Source: Hydrangea macrophylla
Lineage: Eukaryota > Streptophyta > Magnoliopsida > Cornales > Hydrangeaceae
Assembly: GCA_033977485.1 (NCBI GenBank)
Contig: CM066984.1
Span: 29,555,501-29,619,500, forward strand
Direction of reading: 5' to 3'
DNA length: 64,000 bases
Of this stretch, positions 34,431 through 43,748 are shown piece after piece. Below the pieces are notes generated by a model. That model saw only the letters and a list, made by a program, of their open reading frames with translations, had not been told where the DNA came from and did no database searches. A program made the translations under genes and the position numbers. How positions within the stretch are numbered: position 1 is the first letter of the stretch; each line of letters opens with the position of its first letter.

Positions 34431-36559
34431 TGTCATGACCCATCCCACTACGTGTGGAAATAGGACACGTGGCACGCCATCAAGGCTTATCCAATTCCAT
34501 TAAAGTCAATAGCAGCGGAAAACATTATTAAAATCCATTAAAAACCAGAGTTGTAAAAAGTTTTTAGCCAAATGAAAACACGTCCAAAAGAACAAAGTTT
34601 GAAAACAGGGGTTCAGTCGACTGTGCCTAGGGTCCAGTCGACTGTGCCTAGCAGAAACTAAATCCCAAAATTCTCAACAGAGATCCAGTCGATCGCTCAG
34701 GGAACCCAGTCGACTGTGTTAAGCAGAACCAAAATGCAACACTTCGAAAAGGGGTACAGTCGACTGATCTGAGGATCCGGTTGACTTGTTTTACCATTAT
34801 TAGAAGCAGTAGCCAAAATCAACAGTGCCTTAGTCGACTGATGCAGGGTCCATTCGACTACTTCTCTTACTATTTACTTTCAGTGTCTTAAACACACGGG
34901 ATCCAATCGACTGATACAAGGTTCAGTCGACTACTCCCCTGCTATGCAGCCCTGTTGTGAAAATAATAACTCATTCTTCTCAAGTATCCACAAACCATCA
35001 CAACCAACGCCAATTACAACATTTAAAACATAACTACAAGCGTTCAATTACAAGATTACAATACTAAGGAACTAATCCAAAGATCTATTACAACATTTTA
35101 CGAATTCCCAATCCTTACACAAGTTTAGGAAAAGGAAACAAAAATATAAACAAATGATTCCCCCAGCGTTCTTTAACGGCCTCAATCATCATGCTTCTTC
35201 TTGTCTTTCTTCTTACCTGCAATGGAGTACATCTCCACTGCTCAGCTATATGCTGAGCGTACAAGTCTAACATGTGCAACATATATGACAAAACATGTTT
35301 TAATCTCGTAAATCATATCAATAGTCTCTAGGGAGAAAAATACGCATTCATCCGGTAGCGGCAAGTCCAAGCCTTAAACCGCGATGTCAATGGCAAGTCC
35401 AAGCCTACAACCATTACATCCCCACAAGTGCCATGGCAAGTCCAAGCCTACAACTATGCACAGTAGCCGTCGCTACTCAAATTCTCAAACATCGAAAAGC
35501 TTACTCCGGCATGAATTTGTATAAGACTCCGCTTTGACCCACATAGACAACTCAACGTGCTCGCGTAAATTTAGACATGCTTTTCACAATTTAGCGTATG
35601 CATAAGTAATGGGCCTACAATTAACACATGGATTTCGCCCGGATCTCAATTTTGTCGTTGAAATATAAAACATGTATTTTTCTATATTTCATAAGTTAGA
35701 ACTTCATACCTCGTGCGATTTCCCCCAAACTTTGAAGGATCGACTAGGAGGCTAAATAATCGTCGGATTTTGAATTTGAGAAAATTCCTACAAGGTTATA
35801 CCCGTTTTTCCCAAAAGTCTAGAATTAAGATTTTTACAAAAATTAGCCAAACACGGCCTAAGTAGGATCAAAATGTAGATCTTACCTCCACGAGTTCAAA
35901 TATGAAATCTAGATAAAATCTGATGGACGGAAGGTCGTCGTATGTCGCCGGAAAGCTCGTGGCAACCAAATCTCCCTTCTCTCTACTCTCTCTAGATATT
36001 TGTGAGTTTTGGATGAGAATGAATCTCATCCACTACTATATATAGGCAAACTCTTCAGAATTTGCGTTTACCTCCCCACGAGTTCCTCAAACTTCTAATT
36101 AACCCATGAAACGTCGCACACGTTCATTTTATGCCTTTACGAGTGAAAATTATAAATTTCAGAAGTTTCCGACTAAGTCTCGTTTGGGTCCAAAAATAAC
36201 GTCCGAAAACTATATTCTGTGGAATCTCTACACAACCTACCTTTTTAATTAATGTATCACTCACGTTCTCACCACAATTCTCAAAATGTTAACAAACAAT
36301 ACCGAAAATACCAGAAATTATACTACACAGGTATAATTCACTATTCACAAAATACCATATAAGTCAAATAATATTTAAATCATATAAATGCCATTTACTC
36401 ATGCTCATGCCATATGAACTATCATGTTCCCGTGTCCTCACTAACACCTTACCGTTGACCCACAGTCAACCTCAACTCAAATTATTAATAACATTAATAA
36501 TTTAAAAAATCTCAAATGATGCATTTTCAAAATCATAAATTTCTGGAACGGGTGTGACA
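34431..36559 (-). mobile_element. Solo LTR, chromovirus-like gypsy (2129 bp)
   Basis: Perfect TSD ACATC at 34426-34430 and 36560-36564. On the minus strand it starts TGTCACACCCGTTCC, like the LTR at 39896 (TGTAATACCCGTTCC), and ends GGGTCATGACA. Minus TATA CCTATATATAG is at about 36046, and GAACTCGTGGAGGTAAG (about 35900) matches GCACTCGTGGAGGTGAG in the other LTR. A cluster of CAGTCGACTG palindromes sits in the 3' part (34612-34940). No internal sequence is present. Confidence 0.88.
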
Positions 36560-36564
36560 ACATC

Positions 36565-37529
36565 AATCCACAACTATCCCTATTGGGCCGCCATACATAT
36601 TATTGGGAGACCACAGGGGATCTCCACGTGCACATGTCAAGAAAAATATTCCAAATTCATTTTTAAATATGAAAATTTTATGCGTGAAATGCTAATATGA
36701 ACATAACTCATTGACGTACCTTAGGAACTCTAAATAGGAGTAAGATGTCACTAGACTAATTGCTGCAAGATCATCCCAATGAACCTCAAGAGGATGCCCA
36801 CTAAAAAGAGAGAGAGGTAGGGAGGGGGCTGAGAGTAAACAAGAGGGAACAAGAGGGAATAAGAGACCAATAGGGAGTATCAATACATATATATACCAGA
36901 AAAGTTATAAATGGAAGTGTCAAAGTGAATATATGTATATATATGTATATCACAGATATATATTAAGGGAAAGAGAGAAAAAGAGAGAGTGAGAGAAAGA
37001 GAGAAAGAGGGAGTGAGAATGAAAGACAAAGAGAGAGAGAGAGAGATAGAAAAAGAATTTGAGAGGGGGGGTTCTAACCGATGGTGACGGTAGGTGGCTA
37101 GCTATGGAATTGAGTGGCAGTGTGAAGTGTGGTAGGAGAAAAAAGAAAAGAAAAGAAAAGAGAAGAGGAAGAAGAAAAGTCCGTCTGCCCCCTTTTTAGA
37201 ACCCAAAACCCTGATGCCCACTCATATGGGCGAGATTCTTGAGATGGAATAAATATAAAAAATTTAGAAATATTTTTAGGCAAAAATCTGCTCGTGCAGA
37301 TGATCCTACGAGCGAGGTTTCAGAGGAATAAAGATAGAAGATATAAAAATTATGCTAAGGCATTTGCCCACTCGCGTGGTCCGCGCACGCGGGACTGTCT
37401 TCTTTTGATTTGCATTTGCTAATTTTTATATAAAAACCTCAATTCAAAGTCATAACTCCCCCAAACCTTGTTCCAAAGAGCAAATCGACTTGATACCAAC
37501 TGAAATAACAAAAAAGGGATACAGCACTT
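36565..37529. other. Spacer with GA microsatellite and GC palindromes
   Basis: No gene seen. A GA-rich simple repeat covers about 36960-37055 and a AAAAG run about 37139-37165. CG-rich inverted motifs (CTCGTGCAG, CTACGAGCGAG, CTCGCGTGGTCCGCGCACGCG) lie at 37283-37400, and a minus AGGTTTGGGGGA motif at 37458-37468. Confidence 0.6.
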
Positions 37530-37898
37530 CAGTTGCCTCCCAAGAAGTGCTATATTTAATGTCGTTAGCTCAACTATTCTAAGCCCAATTAGGCCAAATA
37601 AATTTGATCAACCAATCAATGGACTGCACTTTATCTCCGATTTTACCTATATGATTTGCATTCAACCATTGCCTATTAACCTTGAACGGTGTTCCATCCT
37701 CGGCGTCATGAATTTTGATCGCATTATGCGAAAAGACTTCAATTATCATGTAAAGTCCTCCCCAACATGATTTCAGTTTTCCAAGATATGAACTTAACTT
37801 GGAATTGAATAACCAGACTAGTTATCTGACTTTAAAATTCTTACACTGGATTAATTTATTGTGAAATGCTTTTGACCATTCTTTGTAAAGTCTGGCAT
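37530..37898 (-). pseudogene. Athila-like integrase C-terminus
   Basis: The minus strand reads, with several stops and shifts, LFNSKL, GKLKSCWGG, then GTPFKVNRQWLN and SWEAT. This is the DNA-binding tail pattern of Athila integrase. It continues the integrase at 39363-39895, separated by the Cassandra insertion. Confidence 0.7.
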
Positions 37899-37903
37899 TT
37901 TCA
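37899..37903. repeat. Target-site duplication of Cassandra element (left)
   Basis: TTTCA, repeated exactly at 39358-39362. Confidence 0.9.
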
Positions 37904-38205
37904 TGTGACAACCAAGAGCCAATACTCCTGAGGCAGGATGACAAAGATGGATGAGGTGAGGTCAGGTGTGGGGACTTGTTCCACATCGCCTGGGGTGAAG
38001 TTCCTGGACTAGTTTATAAGGATTAATCGTCACTCTATATGCAAAAGGCCTTTTAAAACCGTGAGGGAGCTAAACACGAAAGAACTTTACAGTTAAGCGT
38101 GCTGCTACCAGAGCAGTACTAGGGATGGGTGACCCCCTGGGAAGTTTTTGTTTTTAGACCTAAAGCGGACAATATTATTTCTAGACGGGGAGGGGGGTCA
38201 TTACA
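37904..38205 (+). repeat. Cassandra LTR 1
   Basis: TGTGACAACC to ATTACA. The 5S-like segment is 38081-38150, with AGTTAAGCGTGCTG and the box GGGATGGGTGACC. Confidence 0.9.
38081..38150 (+). ncRNA. 5S rRNA-like segment with pol III internal promoter (example in LTR 1)
   Basis: The sequence follows the second half of plant 5S rRNA: TTAAGCGTGCT (A-box area), then AGTACTAGGGATGGGTGACC (C-box) and CCTGGGAAGT. An internal GGGCGAG-type stretch is replaced by GCTACCAGAGC. In Cassandra such segments are known to drive pol III transcripts. It is a derived copy, not a ribosomal gene: only about 70 bp match and the 5' half of 5S is not recognisable here. Confidence 0.8.
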
Positions 38206-38286
38206 AATGGTATCAAAAACGGAAACCCAGCTGGAAGTGTGGTGTAGGTCCCACACGAGGACGTGTGGCCCTTAAGAAGGGTGGAT

Positions 38287-38589
38287 TGTGACAACCAAGA
38301 GCCAATACTCCTGAGGCAGGATGGCCAAGATGAATGAGGTGAGGTCAGGTGTGGGGACTTGATCCACATTGCCTGGGGTGAAGTTTTTGGACTAGTGTAT
38401 AAGGATTAATTGCCCCATTATATGCAACAAGGCCTTTTAAAACCTTGAGGGAGCTAAACACGAAAGAACTTCATAGTTAAGCGTGCTGCTGCCAGAGCAA
38501 TACCAGGGATGGGTAACCCCCTGGGAAGTTCTTGTTTTTAGACCCAAAGCGGATAATATTGTTGCCAGATGGGGATGTGGGTCGTTACA
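38287..38589 (+). repeat. Cassandra LTR 2
   Basis: Same structure; 5S-like segment about 38466-38535. The C-box reads GGGATGGGTAACC, one change from the others. Confidence 0.9.
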
Positions 38590-38669
38590 AATGGTATCAA
38601 AGCAGAAACCCAGCCGGAAGTGTGGTGTAGGTCCCACACGAGGATGTGTGGCCCTTAAGAAGGGTGGAT

Positions 38670-38973
38670 TGTGACAACCAAGAGCCAATACTCCTGAGGC
38701 AGGATGGCCAAGATAGATGAGGTGAGGTCAGGTGTGGGGACTTGATCCACATTGCTTGGGGTGAAGTGTTTGGACTAGTTTATAAGGATTAATCGCCCCT
38801 CTATATGCAACAAGGCTTTTTAAAACCGTGAGGGAGCTAAACACAAAAGAACTTCATAGTTAAGCGTGCTGCTGCTAGAGCAGTACCAGGGATGGGTGAC
38901 CCCCTGGGAAGTTCTTTGTTTTTAGACCCAAAGCGGATAATATTGTTGCTAGACGGGGAGGTGGGTCGTTACA
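38670..38973 (+). repeat. Cassandra LTR 3
   Basis: Same structure; 5S-like segment about 38848-38918. Confidence 0.9.
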
Positions 38974-39053
38974 AATGGTATCAAAGCGGAAACCCAGCCG
39001 TAAGTGTGGTGCGGGTCCTACACGATGACGTGTGGCCCTTAAGAATGGTGGAT

Positions 39054-39357
39054 TGTGACAACCAAGAGCCAATACTTTTGAGGCAGGATGGCCAAGATGG
39101 ATGAAGTGAGGTCAGGTGTGGGGACTTGATCCACATTGCCTGGGGTGAAGTTCCTGGACTAGTTTATAAGGATTAATCGCCCCTCTATATGCAACAAGGC
39201 CTTTTAAAACCATGAGGGAGCTAAACACGAAAGAACTTCACAGTTAAGCGTGCTGCTGCTAGAGCAGTACCAGGAATGGGTGACCCCCTGGGAAGTTCTT
39301 TGTGTTTAGACCCAAAGCGCACAATATTGTTGCTAGACGGGGATGTGGATCGTTACA
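39054..39357 (+). repeat. Cassandra LTR 4
   Basis: Same structure; 5S-like segment about 39233-39302. Followed directly by TSD TTTCA. Confidence 0.9.
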
Positions 39358-39362
39358 TTTCA

Positions 39363-39895
39363 TATGCTTCATTTCTCAATTCTCCTATTTCCTGAATTTG
39401 GAATTTGTTGTAACAACCGGCCGATTTCATATCTTGATTAAAGGCCTTAACGACCTAGAATGCCATATATTCTAGCTCGACAAGAAGGTGAGAAGCTTTT
39501 CTAAATACTAGACGGTAGGGTGACATTCTTGTAGGATTTTTGTACTCTATACAGTAAGCCCATAGTGCATCAGCTAGTTGTAATGACTACTCTTTGCGAT
39601 CGGGTCAGACTGTTTTTTCAAGAATACTCTTAATTTTCCTATTAGACACTTCTACTTGTCCACTAGTTTGTAGATGGTAAGTTGTGCCTACCTCATGTGT
39701 GATAAAGTATTTATGGAGCAAAACCTCGAAAGGCCGATTACAGAAATGTGAACCACATGCACTAATTATAGCTCGTGGGGTGCCAAAATGACAAAATATT
39801 ATCTTGTTTCTATTGAATAACAACCTTACGGTCATTCATCTTAGTGGCTATCCTCTAGCCACTTGGAAACATAATCTACTGCGATTAAGATCTAT
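39363..39895 (-). pseudogene. Athila-like integrase core
   Basis: From 39890 the minus strand reads ILIAVDYVSKWLE (first catalytic Asp), then [20 protein letters not shown], where the second Asp (normally ISDGGSHF) is replaced by Ala-Cys. [17 protein letters not shown] with the catalytic Glu and DALWAYCIEYKNP follow. Only 39605-39835 is open. The 5' end is cut by the chromovirus-like element at 39896. Confidence 0.8.
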
Positions 39896-42058
39896 TGTAA
39901 TACCCGTTCCTAGAGAAGTGAGATAATATTTATTTTGCATGCATTGATTAGTATAATAAGTAGCATGTGATAATTGGGTAAATTCCAGTTACCTCGATGT
40001 GATAAGTGTTTTGAAAGGGACATAGTTGGACAGATGTGAAGTGGGACCCACAGGAGATCTGGATTGGATAAATTACATTTATGTGATTAAATGAATATTT
40101 GCTTAGTTGTTTAATATCATATTGTTAGTTATGATCTTTTATAGTACTACTTTGGGTACCCGTGTGAGAGCGAATTGGAACCAAATTCATAACTCGTAGG
40201 TTAATTAGCAACTTCAAAAAGTATGTAGGATCATCTTTTGGGATCCACACGTTACATTGACATACACCCACTTAGATATTGGGTAGTTAATGTAATTGTT
40301 CAAGGGATTTTATAATAGAGCTTTAAGAAATATTGTGGGTATAACTATAAATAAGCAAAAATTGAGAGGGAGAGTCAGACATTGTCGCGGAGGAAAAGAG
40401 TTTTGCGCTGTTATATCTTTGTTTCTCCGCCATCGAAACACCGTTTCGTGAAACAAAGTCATATTCGCACTCGTGGAGGTGAGAGGATTATTTTAATACC
40501 TTTCTTTTTCAGTTTTGGTAACATTAATCTATGAACCTTTTTGAGGCAAGGATATATATGCATGTTATTTATATGTAGGATTATCACCAGATACAACTAG
40601 AGGTAAAATTTATGGGGAATTCAGGATTTCAAGGCTTTTATAGGAGTTATTCGTGATGTGAGTGCTCTAATCTTAAATTGGGTGTTAAATGACATTTATG
40701 TGATACCGATTATGATGGAATGCTTAATTCTTGAATTTAGATATGCATGTGTTAATTGGAGCTTAACATGTCAAATTTGTTGGAAATGCTATGATGATAT
40801 GTTGACATGCTTATGTGCTTAAATGGGTTAATGGATGTCAAGTAATGATCACCATTATATATCCCATATCAAAGGAACAATGGTATTCCTCATGAAAAGG
40901 GGACGGTGGTGACGATCACAACAATTTGAATACGATCACTTGAGAGTGTTTGAATTCATTCTATACGATGGTAAAGGTGAGAATGGCCTAGAATCTTAGG
41001 TCCATTGCGATGTTGGTTAGTTACTTAACTTTCTGACGACTAGCTTTATCATTGTGTCATTTAATGTTACATATACTGCTTTTCATACTCCAATGACATG
41101 ATTGGAATGTTCACTAAGCGTAAGCTTAAAATAAAACTATTTTTCTGTGTGGTTATTGAATAACCATTGTAGGTACGGATCGTAAGAAGGGAAGGCAATG
41201 AACAGAAATTTGGGCAAAAATCATCTTGTTTATATCTTTATAAGCATGTAATTAAGTTTGTGATGGTGGGTTGAAACTCATTTGTAAGGTTGCTGTTGTG
41301 GATTTTGGTTGTATATGGTTTTTGTTGCGAGAACATGTTATGTTTGGAATTGCAAACTTCTTAAGAATGTTGTAAAATGCTAGCATCTTTTAATGTTTAA
41401 AGGTGATGGCTAAACTTCCTAGAATGTTGAATACATTTTCCTCGAGTTCAGATTGTGTTTTGGCATTTGCGCTCATGTTGATCATGAATTGGGAAAGAAT
41501 GCAAGTTTGTACTTTCAAATGGAATTTCATGGATTTTGATGAATGAGTAAACTTGCAGCTATTTGAAAATAGTTTCTGGAAACTCATTTGATGTTTGGTT
41601 GGGTTTTGGTAGCAAACCATATGTTTTGATAATATTTTTAACTCTTAAACTAAAGAAACTTGATTTGCAGAATCCGGATCGATCCGAGTCTGGTGCAGAT
41701 TAATCCATTCTAGTTCGAGGAACTTTATGTTTTTATTTGACAAAACTGGATTGATCCCCAAAATCGATAAACAGGTGTAATTTTACCCTATCAACTTTAA
41801 CGAAAATGGACATAACTCTTTCTCAAAAACTTGAAATCACGTTCTGTTGTTTGTGTGGGAACCTAGACTAGAAGAGCTGTCTTTTGATGTAAAATTTGAT
41901 CATATGTTCAAATGACCATTTTTCCCTTGGGCTATTTTGTCTTGACAAGTTCTTTTATGATGTTTAATTCATGCTTTTCTTAGTAATTAGAGTATGATTT
42001 GATGTCTTAGCATTGTCACACATGTGCTAATCCGCCCAAGGCGGGTTTGGGTGTGACA
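39896..42058 (+). repeat. 5' LTR of chromovirus-like element (2163 bp)
   Basis: TGTAATACCCGTTCC to GGGTGTGACA. The plus-strand TATA ACTATAAATAAG is at about 40346. The first 75 bp match 59153-59230. A palindrome CGGATCGATCCG (about 41676) lies near the 3' end, at the position where the related solo LTR has its CAGTCGACTG cluster. Confidence 0.85.
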
Positions 42059-42063
42059 AATTT

Positions 42064-42076
42064 TGGTATCAAAGTA
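42064..42076 (+). other. Primer-binding site of chromovirus-like element
   Basis: TGGTATCAAAGTA, an initiator-tRNA-Met type PBS with changes from TGGTATCAGAGC, six bases after the LTR. Confidence 0.75.
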
Positions 42077-42217
42077 ATAGGCTAGAGCCTTGGGGATGAG
42101 AGACGACGCGTGAGTGTGCACAAAATGACATATAGTTGCACGTTCATCCATACACGTTTACTTAGCATGCTTTAAAATGTTGTTTAGCATGCACCATTAT
42201 TTATTTAAAAATAATGT

Positions 42218-42741
42218 GTGTGTAAATATTATGTTTTGGGTTCTAGGCAAGGATGTTTGTCGTTGACTTGTATGGATAGAATGGAGGTAGTTATGGAAAA
42301 TTTGGTAAGAGTGACTGAAACTCGAGTATCGAGGAAGGACCAAGCTCATCAAACCCAAGACAGGGTGGAACCAACAACCATTGCAATGTATTATAAACAA
42401 AAGTCAAGGCAATTTAAGAGAGAAACCAACCCGATGAAGGCCGATCATTGGTTGACAGATATAAGAGAATCTTCCATGCTTTGCAATGTTCAGAGGAGTA
42501 AAAGGTTTTGTTTGTTTCTGATACCTTGAAAGAGGAAGCACAAAATTGGTGAACATCGATATTGAGGCGAGAAGCACCGACTACATGGAATAGTTTTGTA
42601 GAAGAGTTTTTGAAACAATATTTACCTTGGTCTTTCAATGATCAGAAGTCTCGAGAGTTTTCTCATCTCTGCCAAGATAATATAACAGTTAGAGACTACA
42701 TAGCCAAGTTTCCAAGTTAGATTTGGTACCGAACGAATATA
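42218..42741 (+). pseudogene. gag: Chromovirus-like gag, 5' part
   Basis: Likely start at ATG 42218 or 42269. The frame carries NPMKADHWLTDIRES, the conserved gag tryptophan region, shifts near 42480, then reads LKEEAQNW, TTWNSFVEEFLKQYLP and REFSHLCQDNITVRDY to 42741. That is the retrotrans_gag pattern of chromoviruses. It is cut at 42746 by the Athila-like element and resumes at 54058. Confidence 0.78.
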
Positions 42742-42746
42742 TCCAA

Positions 42747-43748
42747 TGATCTTGTCAAAATTAAGACAAAAAGTATACTTTACTTTCTAAGCACCAACAT
42801 AATTCATCTTCGATTGGCACGGATTGTCTCACACTAAACTAGGGTTGTGGCACAATCCGTCTTTCCTAGGCATGAACTATTCAGCTTCTTGATATCACAA
42901 TTCAGTTAAGCACCATTACATGTAAATAATCCATACAAGCATAATAAATATATATCATTGAGCACATCACATCCAAAATATATCTAACACAAGAATAGAT
43001 TTTGAAAGCAATGATTTAATCAATAGAAGTACGATTTTATTATAAAAAATCCTCTAAACATGTAATCATCATCCATACATAATAAAACTAAAAGAAAAAC
43101 ATAAAATACACCCTATTACTTGGCTTGTGTTTCATTGAAACCCTAGATCTTGGTCTAAGCGACCATAGAATCAAAGGTTGGCAAAAGGTTGATGGAGGAG
43201 GCCATGGGAAACCTTGGTCTTCTTCTTCTTCTCCTTGCTTCTTCCTCATCAATGGCTGAAGTTTTTGTTGTATATGGATGTATCTAATATTTTGTAATGA
43301 TGTATAACCTCAAAATTGATTTACAATAGGATATATATAGTTTTTGGAAGAATTAGGAAGCTTTCCTAAACCAAATTGCACTAAAACTGCTGTAAATTAT
43401 ATTCTGGACGTAATTGGGAAGTTTCGTTCACGTGGGTTTCTTTAGTATACAGAAATACACATTTTTGGTTTTTTGTACGGATTGCGCGAGCGGGCCGCGC
43501 AAGCGCGATTTTGGGAGGTCGCACGAGCGGGCCGCACGAGCGATAGGCTGGAATGTCGCGCGAGCAGAGTTGGCTTTTGCTGCTTCTTTTAGTCTATTTT
43601 TGCACCCCATTTAGCCTGGAACTGCTGTTTTCTTCCAAAACTTGCTAGAAAACAAAAAATAAAATAAAATAAAATACATAAAACAGGAAAAAAAGTACTA
43701 ACAAATGTGAATTAAGGTTTGTAATTAGGACTTGTTCATTCCCGATCA
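42747..43748 (-). repeat. 3' LTR of Athila-like derivative (internally deleted)
   Basis: Compared with the 5' LTR it lacks about 330 bp (the counterpart of about 52762-53090). In element order it starts TGATCGGGAATGAAC, has a CG-rich palindromic cluster (43484-43565), then TATA CTATATATATCC (about 43337). Confidence 0.88.

Larger units (their letters stand above)
37904..39357 (+). mobile_element. Tandem Cassandra TRIM: four LTRs, three internal domains
   Basis: Four near-identical LTRs of 302-304 bp alternate with three internal domains of 80-81 bp (38206-38286, 38590-38669, 38974-39053). Each internal domain starts with AATGGTATCAAAGC (PBS for initiator tRNA-Met) and ends with the purine-rich AAGAAGGGTGGAT. 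It has no coding capacity. Each LTR contains a 5S-rRNA-like segment, the hallmark of Cassandra. Outer flanks carry a single perfect TSD TTTCA, so the whole array behaves as one insertion, either inserted as a multimer or expanded in place by unequal exchange between LTRs. Confidence 0.93.
30090..39895 (-). mobile_element. Athila-like Ty3/gypsy internal fragment (host of several insertions)
   Basis: In minus order: integrase core (39890-39363), integrase C-terminus (37898-37530), GC-palindrome spacer, transposon-protein ORF (34370-33100), a second ORF (32095-31640) and a long AT-rich 3' region similar to 44090-45900. The 5' half is lost at 39895, where the chromovirus-like element inserted, and no 3' LTR is seen before 30090. 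Athila elements are known to carry an extra ORF after pol. Confidence 0.7.

Noticed and set aside
34431..36559. CRISPR-like array from the repeated CAGTCGACTG motif
   Set aside because: Units are 10 bp, spacing is irregular and the context is a plant solo LTR.
36960..37055. GA-rich tract as a GAGA-type regulatory element
   Set aside because: It is a plain simple repeat in decayed element DNA with no gene or promoter nearby.
38081..39302. 5S rRNA gene array
   Set aside because: The 5S-like segments cover only about 70 bp each, lie inside LTRs with PBS and PPT between them, and carry changes in the internal promoter. Cassandra explains them.
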